Of a stretch of 64,000 nucleotides of DNA, positions 36,967 through 51,004 are shown piece after piece. The translations under genes and the position numbers were made by a program. The notes under the pieces were generated by a model. That model made no database searches and was not told the origin of the DNA. It was given only the letters and a program-made list of their open reading frames with translations. Source of the stretch: Dillenia suffruticosa (lineage: Eukaryota; Streptophyta; Magnoliopsida; Dilleniales; Dilleniaceae); the NCBI GenBank assembly GCA_033439265.1, contig JAVTVX010000035.1, positions 8,458,001 to 8,522,000 on the forward strand, given 5' to 3'. Within the stretch, counting starts at the first letter, position 1, and the number at the start of each line of letters is the position of its first letter.

Positions 36967-39900
36967 GACCATATCTGTCTTTTGTGGTTCCTTAAAAGGT
37001 GTTGGATTTAGTTGTGCATAACTCTCCCAATTACAAAATGAATTGAAGTCATTGTAATTCTAATTAACTCTCTAAATAAAGCAAACCGGATGTACATCCG
37101 CCAAATTATAACTGGTCGTGACATTACTAAGAAATTTTGGCTTTGATTTGAAGTGGGATTATTAGCACGAGGGAGCATTAAAAAAAATTAGTAAACAAAT
37201 AATTCAAGTATTGGGGGAGATGCTGAGCATCAGAGAAGACACAAATGCTCGTGATTTAGAGACTGGACTGACTAAAGAAAGGGAAACATAGAGCATTAAC
37301 ATTAATATAATGACATGATCAAGGCCTAATCTACTACAAATTGTTTCCAAAAAGTTTCGTTATGCGACATATTTAAATTGCATCTAATTGTTTGATTGTG
37401 TTTGTCATATCTACTCTATGTACACTTATATGCCCAATGCTTGAAGGAATTAGCAATAGAATGCAGATTGCCCTGCCTAATTGAAGGGCATTAACTATAG
37501 CAAATGGTCAAAACTTAACAGATAAAAAGTCCATTAAGAGCCATTTAATTTGTGACACAAGCCGCCCTTAAAACATGGGCTTTTGGTCGCTTCTCACCCA
37601 CTCTTAGGGCACTGTTCACATGTCCAAGACACCTGCTTTCTCCCGTGAAAATGACAACATGCAGACATCGCATGCCTATCCATAATTCAGGTGCTGTTTT
37701 TCCAAAGGGTCTTTGATTGTGGAGGTGCATTGAATATTTCTAGTATGTCGACTGACTTGAAAATCTTTCATATTCTTAAAGAATCAAACAGAGCAACTAT
37801 TAGTGAAGATAATGATCTCACGTCGGAAGTTTGGGAATTGATCCAGATCACATTGCAAGCATTAGTAGATGGCTCAACACGACTTTGGTTTTTCAATTAT
37901 ATGCTACCAAAAAAATGTTGGTTTAGATGGCTAGGAATTTGTTTTTCTCTTTGAAATCCGGAGTTTAAACTTCACTGATATTTTTGGAAGTAAATGAAAA
38001 TAAAATTTAGTTCAATTGAATAATTTCACCCTGATTTGCAAAGGATATTCAAAATGTAAAATCATTTAGAGTTGAATCGGAAAAAAAAAGTGTAGAATTC
38101 ATATACTTTTAGCAAAACTTAATTTCATTAAGTAGACCTAATTAAGGTAAGTAAAAGCCTATTTGAACCGATCCAACAAAATGCCAAGAAATTTACACTA
38201 ATGTTTTGTATTCTTAGTTTGGCCTAAAGACGAAGGACATGAGAATATTAAAATTTTTGTATATATTCCAAAATGCCTTTAGGATAAAATGTTAACACCG
38301 GAATCTCCCTCTGGCCACGACGCTGGCGTGAGCAAGTGACTAGAACTCGCAGCTCCTTTAATCTCTCTCTTCGCTGTCTCAATTCCCTTCTTTGGTCCCA
38401 CAATCACTTTCTTAGCCGCCACAGATCCCTTCTACGCCATCTCGAGCCTGTTTTGCGCCTTCACTGTTTCTATGCCTTGCCCCCAGCTTTTTCTGCTTTT
38501 TCCTCAGGTTGAATAAGGGGCATGTACTTTAGCTTTGCAGCCCCCTCTCCTTGCATCAATGTCAGCTTCGCCACTAAAAGTAGCATGCACTCTCATGGAA
38601 GCGCGTGGTTTCATCACTATGGAGACATTGAATGGTGATGACGACGTTGTCTTGTCAAAACCATTGATTTCGTCACTAGAGCTATCATTTGTGTCCTTGT
38701 AGAGACACCATGATGATAAAAAAGTTTTGTCCCAAGTGTTTTTTTTTTGTAATTTTATAAATGCATATATTTTTATTTATACGTAAAAAAAAAAAGAAAA
38801 CTATCATCTGACTTGATATTAAAGCAATTTTGTTACCCAGGTAGCCACGTACCATAGCGACGGACACAACGAATTTTACTGTGAATTCAGTATATCATGC
38901 TTATTTTGTTCAATTTGAGGAGAAAAATACAGTTCAATCACCGACGCTTATCCACGGACTATAGTGTCGGACAAAGTCAGTATATCGAATTGCACGGTAA
39001 CATTCCGTGTCATGTTTTTGGACATCACCTCTCTCTCCCTCTCGTCCCCAACCAGACGCAACCGCGTCTAAATAATATGAACTTAAATCAATCCAATCTT
39101 GATTGCTTTTGAAAACATGCATAAATCACTTTTGTAAAATGATCAAATTGCACATATGATTTTCCTTTATGTTGTCCGTTCCTTTTTGGCAAGATAAGAC
39201 TAACATATGTTTGGACCAAAGGAGAAGGCTGCCAAAGATTTCTTTATGAAATTGATAAAAAAGTGATGGATGTGTGGCTTATCCAATTTGAGTTCAAAGA
39301 TTCTTGTCCTAATTATGTAGAAAACGAAATATGTATGTGGATGTGTTGACGTGTCTTTTCTCTGAGACACAGAGAGAGAGAGAGAATTATTTTGAAGCAC
39401 ACTTTGGAGATAAACGACTCAATGTTGATGTGTTCTATGTTTTTTAGCAAAATTGCCAAGATCTTAAGGCCACTTGAGAAAAACTGAAAGACAACTCAAC
39501 ATACGACAGTTCTCTTGATGCTATTATTCCAACTACCTCTTTGGTCTACCAAAATTTATGGCCATGTTTGGATAATAACTATTTTGGTTTTTTCTTGGCT
39601 GGATGATTACTTAAAATGTGAGAAATTGGTTTTATAGCATAAAGGATCCGTAAAGTCTCCTTCTAAATGGGCAATACCTTCTTTGATCTTTCATTTTTTA
39701 ATTTACCAAAAGAAACCTAGAAAAGATGGAGGAAATAATTGAATCAAGATTGCCTACTAACTTAGAACTTGTATTCTAGGCCTTCTCAAAATAATGTGGT
39801 CTATATGGGCTAAGAGGCTGTAAATTTGGGTTGCAAGCACTATGAAGGCTACCCATGTCTTTTAAACTTGTTTGGGAAGAAGAAAACGAAGGTAAATATT

Positions 39901-39976
39901 TGATTTTGCAAATTTCACTTTCGAAAGCAGAGAGAAAAAGCTGAAAATAACTTGGGGGAAGAAAAGGGTACCCTTC
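36967..39976. other. Intergenic, no supported gene
   Basis: Includes two patches of higher GC (37550-37700 and 38300-38680) that look different from their surroundings, but neither gives a protein I recognise on either strand. Confidence 0.55.
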
Positions 39977-40200
39977 GAATGACTTGAAGAACTGATGATT
40001 AGTGGCTCAGTTGACTAAGAGACTGATACCCCTTAATTATGATAGGGGTTTTGATCCCCTACGAGCATATAAAAGTCAACGTTGGGAGACCTATCCCTTT
40101 TCGTGCCCTACAACGGTCGGTTCAGATTAGTCGGGATGAAATTCTGGATATTTGATGGTTACGATAAAAAAAAAAAAAAAAAAAAGAATGACTTGAAGAA
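39977..40200 (+). mobile_element. SINE with perfect 15-bp target-site duplication
   Basis: GAATGACTTGAAGAA at 39977-39991 and 40186-40200 is a perfect direct repeat. The insert begins with a clear tRNA-derived promoter: A box TAGTGGCTCAGTTGACTAAG at about 39999-40018 and B box GGGTTTTGATCCCC at about 40046. It carries the family tail GATTAGTCGGGATGAAATT and ends in about 20 A at 40166-40185. The intact duplication suggests the youngest SINE here. Confidence 0.93.
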
Positions 40201-42640
40201 GTCATCCATTTAAAGATTATATCTATTAGGGTACAAACCTTTTCTCTTTAAATAAAAGTTAAAAAATTTTAAAAGTGTACAACAATAAACATATTAAAAA
40301 AAACATAATAATCAAGAGATCACATTGCATGGGGCAAGAGCACTTTTTTTTTTTTTTTTCCTTTTCTCTCTCATGGTTATGACCATCGCCCTAAGGGTCA
40401 TTTGGGTATCTGAATTATACAGTTACAAACCATGCATCAGATCCCCTAGTTATGAACTATGTTGCGAACCAATTTTGCCGCGTCGAGGGTGTAGGAATTC
40501 ACCCCTGCAATACAAATTTCGATCTTTTTCAAAATTCTATATATATATATATGTCTATATCTATATATACATATATATGTATACATTATGCCGTCTAGGA
40601 TTTGTGGGTTTTGATGGATCTAGGAATTTTGGGTGTATTGGGGTATTGTGCAGGAGCAAATTGTTCATCATATTTTTAATCCCTCTTCAACATAGCAAAA
40701 ACTTAAAAGCAGACCGAACTACATACACTTCTTTTTTTTTTTCTAATTGTGTATTTGTGCGCTCGAACTTGTTGCATGTGTTCACCCTTGCTCTAACAAA
40801 TATTTTGGAGTAAAAATTGTCTGTGTAATTATATACTCCAAATCGAATTTTAATAAAAAATTTTACATAAATTCTCTCTTTCAACTAAAATATCTTGTAC
40901 CATACTCAACCTATGCAGAAAAATGAATCAATCTGAAATTACAAACTCATAATTTAGCCAAGACTTGAACAATGTACATCAAATTCTACATCTTGAGACT
41001 CCATGAAAGAGTTAAACTTCTTCGTCACCTCTGAGTCCCCATAAAATTATAAATTCTAAATTGAATTTCTTCTAGCAATTTTCACATAGACCCTCATTTT
41101 CAACTAAAACATCTTGCATCACCTTGAGACCCCCATGAAGACTTGAATGGTTTAATCAAGACTTGAATAATGCACATCAGATTCTACGTATAGAGACCCC
41201 TATGAAAGAGCTAGCTAGGCTACTTCCTCTTTGTCCCCTCTTTGGGCTCCATATACCCCTCAAATAATACCACTTTTGACTGAAATTGGACTTTGGAGTG
41301 CCCTTCAAATTTATGTAATTAGAATCTAATTATAGCCATTTGCACTGTTAAAATACAATAACCCAAAAAATAAAAAAATATATCTGTTTCGTAGTAATAC
41401 TGTCTTTCTTTGTACAAGCTTGAAAGTATTTATGCAATGATTAGTAGGAAGCAGCTCACTAGGGAGCAAAAGGCTTACATTAATCATCAGATGGGCTATG
41501 GCCACACGTGTTTATGTTTTTTCTTTTTTTAAAAAAATTAAAAATTAGAAGTTTAATTGCTAAAAGTGGATAAATACACTAGATTGATTACAATATTAGA
41601 ATTGATTATATCTAAAAAAAAAAAAAAAAAATGAAAACAGCGTTTGATGGTTCAGTCCAGACAGAAATGAAGATATTTGTGGCGATCCACTAGCGTCTAG
41701 TCCTATATTTTTGGTGTCAACGTAATGGGTTGTTTTCTAAATAATAATAAGTGATGAAATTCTAAGGAAATTAATGAAGGAGTTGCTCATTTAGTAGTCA
41801 TTTTCACCTAATACCAACCCTTTGCCTCACCATTTTAATTTTAACTTTTGTTTGGTTATACCATATGCCTTTGGTTTGTAATTTCCCTTCAGGATAATAA
41901 TTCTACAACCCAAATTCTAATTCGCAGAAATTTATTGAATTCAAGTCGTAAAATTAATATTCTCAATTTTAGCACTGTAAACATATTGTATGGGCAATAT
42001 TTTCACGATGTGATTTTGTTGTTTGAGTATTTGATCACCCATCTCCAAAAACATGATTAATTAAATTTAAATAATTGTATAACTTAATTTAGAGACTAAC
42101 TCTTCCTATCCCTATTTTTTATTTTTAAAATTCGAATTTAATTAAAGAATTCAAGTATTCTATCACTAAAATCCTAAAGGACGCTGATTGCACCATGTAA
42201 TTTTCCATTGCTATCATTTTCACAACTTTTTAGATCATTAGTTTTTTATATTTTCTTCAAAAATTCATAAAAAAACCACAATAAAAATGAAAATTAATTT
42301 TAGATTGACACAACAATTAAGACATTTTATCAATTAAACGAACTAAACCAGCAAACATTTTCTCACACATCAATCTTTTTTCTTAAAAAAAATTATTCTT
42401 ATTTTTTCAGACAGCTTTTTCTTTTGATACATAATTGTTCCTTATTTTTTTCCAAGGTTGGTTCTGCCAAATAAGAAAAGCGGGGAAAAAAATTCATATT
42501 ATACCAATCAATTAGAACATAAAGTAGGAGCTGAATTTGCATTAAGTGTGACCACATAAAAGCTACATATATAAAAATTAAGAATACCCACATGGATTTA
42601 GGAAGAAGTTGGAGAAGGTAGATACATACTTCAGGAATTT
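40201..42640. other. Intergenic, no supported gene
   Basis: AT-rich, with a TA-rich microsatellite-like tract at 40541-40583. Open frames are short and unlike known proteins. Confidence 0.6.
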
Positions 42641-42646
42641 TAGTTC

Positions 42647-42898
42647 TTACACTCCGCAGTGATTACACAATTTCTTGAGAAACCTCACATGAACTTGCAA
42701 TGAATTGATATAATTTGCAGCCTTCTGAAACAAAGTCTCAATGTTCATTTCATTGCACCCAGGAATAATTCTTCGGAGTTGCATAAGTTGCCTTTGGGTT
42801 TGGGTTGAACCAATTTGGACAACAACTTTCTTGTTCTTCTTTCTCCTCATATTCAAAGCCCCTCTTGATCTCCCATTGAAAGAAGGCCTTGAACCCAT
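42647..42898 (-). CDS. Small non-DNA-binding HLH protein (UPBEAT1/PAR-like)
   Basis: Single-exon frame of 83 residues starting MGSRPSFNGRSRGAL. A basic stretch (MRRKKNKK, residues 17-24) lacks the Glu and Arg pattern of true E-box binders. Helix 1 is RQLMQLRRIIPG (36-47), the loop is CNEMN, and helix 2 is IETLFQKAANYINSLQVHV (53-71) followed by RFLKKLC. This layout matches short atypical HLH factors that dimerise with and block DNA-binding bHLHs and act in the nucleus (family knowledge). Helix 2 with LFQKAANYI resembles UPBEAT1- and PAR1-type proteins, but I cannot decide between subfamilies. A TATA box lies about 100 bp upstream. Length is within the 80-120 typical of the group. No introns are needed. 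Confidence 0.85.
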   Translation of the reverse strand: MGSRPSFNGRSRGALNMRRKKNKKVVVQIGSTQTQRQLMQLRRIIPGCNEMNIETLFQKAANYINSLQVHVRFLKKLCNHCGV

Positions 42899-42906
42899 TT
42901 TTATTT

Positions 42907-42908
<2 letters not shown>

Positions 42909-42968
<60 letters not shown>
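42909..42968. repeat. (GT)n(GA)n compound microsatellite in a 5' leader
   Basis: About 16 GT units then about 14 GA units. On the gene strand the leader of the small HLH gene would be almost entirely (TC)n(AC)n and would end 10 bases before the ATG. Confidence 0.95.
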
Positions 42969-42971
<3 letters not shown>

Positions 42972-42996
42972 AGGGAAATGAATCAAGGATGGGGTG

Positions 42997-43004
42997 TTTA
43001 TATA
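42997..43004 (-). promoter_or_regulatory. TATA box of the small HLH gene
   Basis: CTATATAAAC on the minus strand. A start about 30 bp downstream would fall near 42967, at the edge of the (TC)n tract. Confidence 0.75.
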
Positions 43005-43009
43005 GGCTT

Positions 43010-46000
43010 AGTGTTGAATTATTTATTTATTTTTAAGATTCTTTATTGGCCATAATTATTGACCCATTGCATCTTTGCAGAATATTTGAATGGTAAAAAA
43101 TTTTTATTTAATTATTTTTTTTTAGATTTTATATTCAAATTTTTTTGAGTGTATATATTTTTGTTTTCATGGTTTCTATTAAAAAAAAATTATTGGGCCA
43201 CACTTCTCCAAGAATGGGATTGGAAAGGTAGTGGACCAAAACAATGTCCACTCTATATGACTAAACAAATCAATCAAATCAGTCGATCTATCCAATGAAA
43301 GGAATGGGCGGGTTGTTTGGGTTCTTCAATAGTGGCTTTGTAAGAAGCTGAAGCTGTCCATATCATACTCCCATGAATCATGATCCAAATTCAATGATTC
43401 CCGAAGCAAAGAAAGGGGAAGGCGAATTCATTTATTGATGCCAGTCGAAATTACTTTCAATTAGGGATGGAAAAGAATTATTTTTCATAGTTATCGATGC
43501 TTTTTGATTTGATTTAGTTTAGATGTATTTTTTATTTTTTTATAAGTAAACTTTTCATTGATGTTAAAAATTCTATTTTGCACAGTTTCTCTCTTGTTTC
43601 TCTTTTGGAGCAATTCTCTTCAATTTCTCTATCTTCTTCTCCCTCCATTTCTTTTTGTCTTGCCGACAACAATGATTTATCTCTATATTTTTCTTTTTCA
43701 TAAGTAATTTTCATATCTTCTCTTTCTTTTTGTTTCCATAATTAACAAAAAATAAAGACAAACTCTATCAGGAGATGGATTAAAGAATAAACTAAGAATA
43801 GTAAGAGAAGATGAGATAAGGACGAGAGAAATAAAATGAGACAATTATTAGTTATCAACAGAGAGGGAGAGAAGAGATGGAGAAGAAAAGAGAAAGTAGT
43901 GATCCCAAAAATAGGAAGAAAAAAAAACAGAGAATAATAGGAGGTATTTATTCCGTTCAAAAGAGAGAAATATATAAAATGTCATTCCTTATAGATTAAT
44001 ATCGATAAATCACTAACAAAATGATAAATTATTTTTTATCTTGCTTCTGATAATGAAATTTTACCAAAGGTAAATTGACTTGTTTTCGTTTTTGGTACAA
44101 GTCAATAAATTCTGATAGAATATGTGAGTACCCTCGTCATAATATTTTATAAGTATCATTTTTACTTGTTTAAAGAAACTTCAATAATTTTTTTTTTAAA
44201 AAAAATATCTATATAATTATATTATTTTTTATTAATTAAAAATTATTATAAATAAAAGAAAAGAAAATACTTCATTTGAAGAAGAGAATAGATAGTTAAG
44301 GTGCAAAACAATTCTTCTATTGTAAAGTCTATTTAAAACCGTTCAATCAAACTTTTTTGAAAGTGTTTCGATACATATTAAAAAAGAGATAAACTTTTTT
44401 CTTTTTTTATCGGAAAACTAATCAACTAAAACATTATTTTAAATTCTTCAATGTAAAAGAAAGATGTATTCTTCAATATAAGTCATACATTTATTCAACA
44501 AGTAATCCATAATAAACCAATTTTAAACCATTTTGTACTTATATATCTATAAATTTTGGAGAATTCTCCACAATTTCCATGAACTATTTAGTATGTGAAA
44601 GAAAATATCCCATTATTAAATCTCACAAAATTTATATGTAATCTTAATAAGTACAATGAAACCTATGAAAAACTAAAGAAGGAAACATTATTGTTAAAAT
44701 ATAGGCTGTGTTTACTTTTTTTTTTTATACGTAAGAAGGTTCGAATTTGAGATTCTTATAATGGGAGAGGGAATGATACCAATTAATCTATAACTCACTG
44801 ACATCGTGTCTATAGGTGAAAACTGACCTTCAACTAAAGCCTTAATTTAGAGGGGCCTTCCAATAATGCAAGGCTGATTGACATCTTCCTACTGGGAGAT
44901 AGTGACCACAACCAGAGCATATGAAATTTTTGACCTTAATTAATTATAGATATTTTCCCTTTGCCTTTTTTTTAAGAAGTAGAAAAGAAAAAAAATTATT
45001 GTTCTTTATCCGCTGTCTGGTTTTAAAGAGAGCTATTCTTTTTTTATTCTTTTCTGTTAGACTAATTCATTCCAAGGCTTACGATTAGAAAATTATTCTC
45101 CCAACGTAGTCTATTTTATACCTAAATCATAAGTAAAATTCAATATTTTAATTAAAAAATCTATCGTCATATTCTATCAGAACAACTATGCGTTAGTTGA
45201 GCTATATTTTAGTTGGAGAGATATGTGTTTCGAGAGGGAGAGACAACATGACATGAACATGGAGAAAAGATAATAAAAAATTATCAGACCTACCATCTTC
45301 TTTCTCTTTCTTTTATAGGTTATGCTCTAATCATTCTTAAATAATCAAAATACCAGAAATTAAGTTTTAAATGTAATTATGTTTAAAACAATCTGTATCA
45401 TCTCTTTTGTGAATATCCTTATGTGCGACAGGATCGACCAAATGGGAACTTAGGCATCCAACAAGAACAACAAAGTACAAAGTGATTTAAACCAAAAGGT
45501 CTACTTTAATTTAACCCTTAGTTTGTGGAAATTTACAAAATGGTGGAAATACAGTTTTCACGATATTTTTAAGGAATTTTTTTATTTTTTTATTTTTTTA
45601 AGCCTTAGATGACTACAGTAGGCTTTGCTTTCAAGCACCATCATCTCTCCCAACAAAGTACATCCGTGGACCAACTTCACTCCTTCAATCATTTTCAAAT
45701 AAATCAGACGTTGGACAAGTCTTTTACCCACAATTATTCACTTTTCATTTAATGGCCAAAGATTCCAAAAAAGCTACAGATCGAGTTAAAACTTGTCTTC
45801 CCCTGTCTCTGCTCTCCCAACAATCATCAAATACACAAATTTCCATTTATCCCATCCCAAGTAAATTGGTGAATTTGATCTTATGATAAGAATGGTGCAT
45901 GCAATAGGCCAATTGCTATACAGAGAGTGAGTTTATGGGAGTTTCCATTTCTGTGGAACAAATACACAATTTTGTACAATCACATTAGGTATGTCACTAA

Positions 46001-47218
46001 TCCTGGTTGGACAAACCCCCAGTGTAATGTTAAATGAGGAAAAATTATAATAAATAATAGCACACTATGTGTTAAAAAGATTCATATGAATCTAGTATAA
46101 TATTTTTTGTACTTAGAAAAAAGGGTATCCAGTAGAATAGTATTATTGGTTATATGTTTACCTATTAAAAGCAGATCCTTACCTTAAAACTTTGATCTAG
46201 TCGGCTCAGTAGATGCCGAGTTGTTAAGTATTACAAAGTCTATCAAACATGTAAGTGAATAGTGAATTATTGACAAGAGAATTCACTTGTCTCGGTCTGT
46301 GGCAGATAGTCATGACTCATGACTCACATGGGACTATGTATATCGACATTTGAAGTCTTTTTCCATGGTAGCGTGGCACCTACCTCAAAACGACAGCTTT
46401 GCCGAGAAAGAGAGAGAGAGAGAGAGAAAGATTCTCTCTCCCCCACCCCACCCCCAAAAAAAGGTATTGGCGCCACACACGTGCACCGGATGATATTATT
46501 TGCTTTTTGATTGCTACTGGCATGTCATCTTGCATAATTTTCTTCTTTGGTGGGACTGCTTTTGTTAGATTGATTGACCACATTTATTTTATTTTGTTTT
46601 TCCTAGAACAGCCAATATTGTTTATTTATTAAGGGTATTAGATTCTATATCATCTTCTCCACCAATGAGCCTGGAAATTGTTATACTTTCCAATAGTTTG
46701 CATAATATCAGAGTTAAAATACAAATATATTCTATCTACTATGTATTCTCAAACTCAAATTTGAGAATTTGCAAGGCGTATGAATTCCCTTGCTCTTCGT
46801 TGCGGGTGGGAGAAACTCTTTGCTTTACCTTTCTCTTTTTGTCTGAAAAAAATACCAAAGACATTATAAATGAGTTTGAGTCAAAACTCTTTGGTTTTCT
46901 TACCAATAAGCATAACAAGAGATAAAATGATAAACATTTCTAAGAACTTTTGAAAAAACAAATAAAGGGAATGGAAAAGTACCTTGATATAAAAATTCAC
47001 TCATCGATTCCTTTCTCCGTTCTACAGAAGGCAGAATGTTGATGAACCGGACACTGCCTTTTAAAAAAAAAAATTAAGGGACTAGAAAATTAGTTATGTA
47101 AGTTAAAATTAAATATGACATTTTGATATAAAAATTATAAATATAATGAAAATTCAAATTCTCTTTATAGAAAAACAAAACCCATTTATTTCAATAAATA
47201 CTTTTTATTTTATTTTAA

Positions 47219-47266
<48 letters not shown>

Positions 47267-50200
47267 GAGAAGAGAGAAGTCAAAATGTTGTGGATGAGTC
47301 GCTTAAAATGAATAGTGAATCCTATGATAGAAATAAGGCGGGGGCCTCCCTAAAGCTCGGTCCTTTGCCTAGCACGTCAGAAATACTGCTCCATAGGTTT
47401 CCTAGCAATATAATATATATTTTTTTAAATTTAAATTCAAAATTTAATTTACTTTACGCATCTGATTAACCGTCTAAGTCAGTACATGGTAAAAGTAGGA
47501 GGGTCCGCGTACGAAGGTATCTTCTACCCAATTGTCCTATCATATTTTCTAGCTCTATCGACCAATAGGTTTTATTACCCTTTTCAGTTTTCATCTGAGA
47601 TTTAGATCTGTGTTGGTTTAATGAGAAGGCCTATTTTATATATGTATCTCTTTTGAATAATAGAGAAAATTCTAATTGTTGTATACAATACTATTATGCA
47701 AGACGTGGTACAAATACTATATGTCAAATCAAAACTTTTTAATTATAATTACTAAAAATTGAAATAATTACGTGTATGTCTTACCAATTAGCTGAAATTT
47801 GAATGCAAAATGAGTCTTACGATAAATCTCCTACTTGTTTATGTTTCCTCCTCCATTTTTCTCATATCTAAATCCCTATTTTTAATATAATTGATTGGGT
47901 TTTTAGATTTACTATTGAAAAGTTCAGTTTTTCATTTGGTTTTGATGGTTTTCAAAATTCATAATTAAAGCCACCAAAATTTCAATTGGGTTTGATTTAG
48001 TTATTTTGAAATTTTATTTTTGTCATTTATTAAAAAACAATCAAAATATTTCGATCAATTGAAATTTGATTTTAAAATTATTTGGTTCAATTTTTTTTTT
48101 ATTATTTATGAAATTTAGTGTTTGAGTTAATTTTGTTTTGAATTCAAAAATCAAACCGATCCGATACTCACCACTGCTAGTACATATAATTGAATTCTTA
48201 GAATTAAATGCATCTAAAGTGGGAGATGAGACATGGAAACTTGATAGTTCAATAAAGCAGACACATTGAACGAAAAAGAAGAAGATAGAGTTGTCTCAAA
48301 AACCAAACCACGTGTTTACTCCGTTTCCTTTGTGCTCGCTTCGACGTCGTATGTTAAATGACTTGCTCCCTCCTACAACATTCAAGCCACATAAATGCTG
48401 TACGGTCTGCTGCTTGTTCTGGTCTATGGGCGTCCAATTCCATGCTAGTGCTCAAATTAACTCATCAGTTCCTTTCTTCTCGTTCTATGGAAGGCAGAAT
48501 GGACACTGCCTATTTGTTTTTTCATTGTTGGGAATGTTCAAGCTGTAAATAATTCAATCACTACATTCTTTCAATGTTCAAGCAATTACGTGCACTCATT
48601 GTCATCATTTTAATGAAATCCTTGCTGGGTTGAGATTAAAATTAACTAAAAGTTAATTCTTAATTGAGAAGACCCTCTCTCTCTCTCTCCCAGATGGGCA
48701 TAGCCATTGTCCATCCGTGGATGAATTGGGATCCTCTCTCCCTTTTGGTACCTTTCTCCTATTCCTTTTCAATTCTATTGATTCATCTCATGTTATCATT
48801 GTATTTATTTTATGTCTATTGATATAACATTTTGAACATTAATCGAGAAAGAACCGTTAAAGAGATTTGACTCAAGTGACATCTTTTTATTTTTTTTATA
48901 TAATAAATTCAGGGAATTTCAGTATGTATTAAAACAAATTGAGAAAGAACTCAAATTTGAAAAGGAAGTAAGTGAAATTGAACTTCTTATGATAAAATCT
49001 TAATAATTAAGAAATGAAATGCATAAATGTAGATTTCCGAGATATAATTTAAATTCGTCTGATCTTGAATCCACCAAAAATATTTTTATTTCTTCAATTA
49101 AAGTTACTTTACGTTTTATTGTTCTGTTCTATACTAACTAATGTTACTTAAATTTCGATGCCACAATTTTCTTTATTATTTTTAAATGATGAATTTGGCT
49201 TCTAAGTTGTACAATTTAACTCTTAACTAATTAAAATTCTACATTCAATAATAATGCAATAAAATATTTTTGTGACAAAAACTAAGACATCTGTGATTGA
49301 TATCTTTATTCTTGTTTATAAGAACTCACATCATGCATATAATTTGGTTTATATGTTTTTATAATAACAATATGACTATTTAAAAAATAGTTATCCAATA
49401 CTTGTCATTTTTACACTCCGTATTTTTTTTTTCATGATCTTGACCAACCAAATCCGGGTTACTCGATTAATCTAGTTGGCCTTAATTTAGGGACAGATTC
49501 TTCTGACACTTGTTTTTCTATTTCCAAAACCCTAAACTCTATACTCAGTATTGTATTTAAGTTCAACCATAAAAAATAGTTGAATTCATGTGAACTCATC
49601 AATACTTTGTAACTTTTTTTAGGTTTACTTATTTCTTGATTTAAGTATACTTTATTAGAATAATTTTTTTGGTAAACTTATTTCCTATTTTATTCCGTTA
49701 ATTTTGTCAGATTTTTGTTTATTAATCACATTAGGGTTTTCTAATTTGAAAATTAAAATTAAAATATTCATTTTAATAAACGCGAAAGAAATATACTAAT
49801 GAGATGGCATAGATCAACGGAAAGAATGGGACTAAAAGGGTCACCCAAAAGAGGGAAAGGATCGAGTTCAAGAAAGAGAGGGTCTAGACTCTAGTTGATG
49901 TCCTCAAGAGCTATGAAATATAGTCCAAAGTCAGATTCATGTGAACAAGTTCATTCTTTGCCTGCACATATATCCTGTACCAAGTCCATGTTCATGCAGG
50001 TCACATGAATCTTAGCTACTTCTACACTGGTAGATGAACCCAGGACGTTTAACTAGATTGTGATGCCGACAAGAGAAGCATTACATATCTATGAGTTGGA
50101 CAAAATTGCGACGAATGGTCATTCGCAAAATGAGAATGCATCGAGAAATCCAATCTACATGAAGTTCAATGATACCTATGATGAGTTAAATCATCCCGGT

Positions 50201-50950
50201 CTATGTTTCGGGTCAAAAATTGAAGTAGAAGAAAGATACAAAATTTCTGAAGTCATTAAACAGATCAGCAGATGAGGACATTCAGAGACGGAAAGAGAAA
50301 TTGACAGTGTCTGATCTAATGAAGATCGCTCACGTGTTGATCTAAGGTATCCACCAAAGACTCAACTCCAAAATGTATAACACAACTGGCAGAAAGCTAC
50401 CACTCCAATAGTCCATTTCTAAAAATGGATTACTCCCAACAGCCGTTCCAACTGCAAAAGCAAACTTCACAATTTTGTTCCATCATCACTCTGTTGATTG
50501 GTTTTGCAAAACAAGACGATTATGAATCTATAATTCCAATCACGAAAGGGTTTTGTTCAATATGGTAAACTTGTAAAAGGAAAATATTCCATTACTTCAT
50601 AAAAGGAAAATTTCCCATCTTGACACCTACCACTAACCTTGAAATTTTCAATCTTGAACAATTTTCTTTAAAAAAAAAAAAAAGTCAGCCAAGCTCACGT
50701 AATAGGAAGTCAACTCCGTTTAGTTCAAGTCGGGTGCAATACCAATGATCACTACCCATAGACTCAATTGGAAAATTATATTTGATAGATTGATGTTAGA
50801 GAATGAACAACTTCCTCAAATTCAAGGCTGGAGGCCGGATTGAATCGCATCGTGACATAACAAGAAACTCACCAGAGGATGCACGCATTAAACAACACAA
50901 AGCCCATATCTATTTTGGTCATGAAGTGAAGCAGACCCAGCTGTGCGGGT
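43010..50950. other. Intergenic, no supported gene
   Basis: Contains a possible short minus-strand SINE remnant at 44720-44830 (AATTGGTATC and AAATTCGAACC, then an A-run), a (GA)n tract near 46405-46430, an (AT)18 microsatellite at 47224-47259, and a related pair of short segments at about 47002-47062 and 48461-48517. No exon-like signal found. Confidence 0.55.
47224..47259. repeat. (AT)18 microsatellite
   Basis: Perfect AT run. Confidence 0.95.
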
Positions 50951-50972
50951 ACAAGGTCCCTGATACCTTCTC

Positions 50973-51004
<32 letters not shown>

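Noticed and set aside
40325..40813. 162-codon plus-strand frame after the SINE
   Set aside because: Contains a translated poly(T) and a TA microsatellite (repeating Tyr-Ile/Val), so it is chance.
44720..44830. SINE or tRNA gene at 44.7-44.8 kb
   Set aside because: Has box-like words and an A-run on minus but no target duplication, and it does not fold as a tRNA on reading; kept only as a possible remnant.
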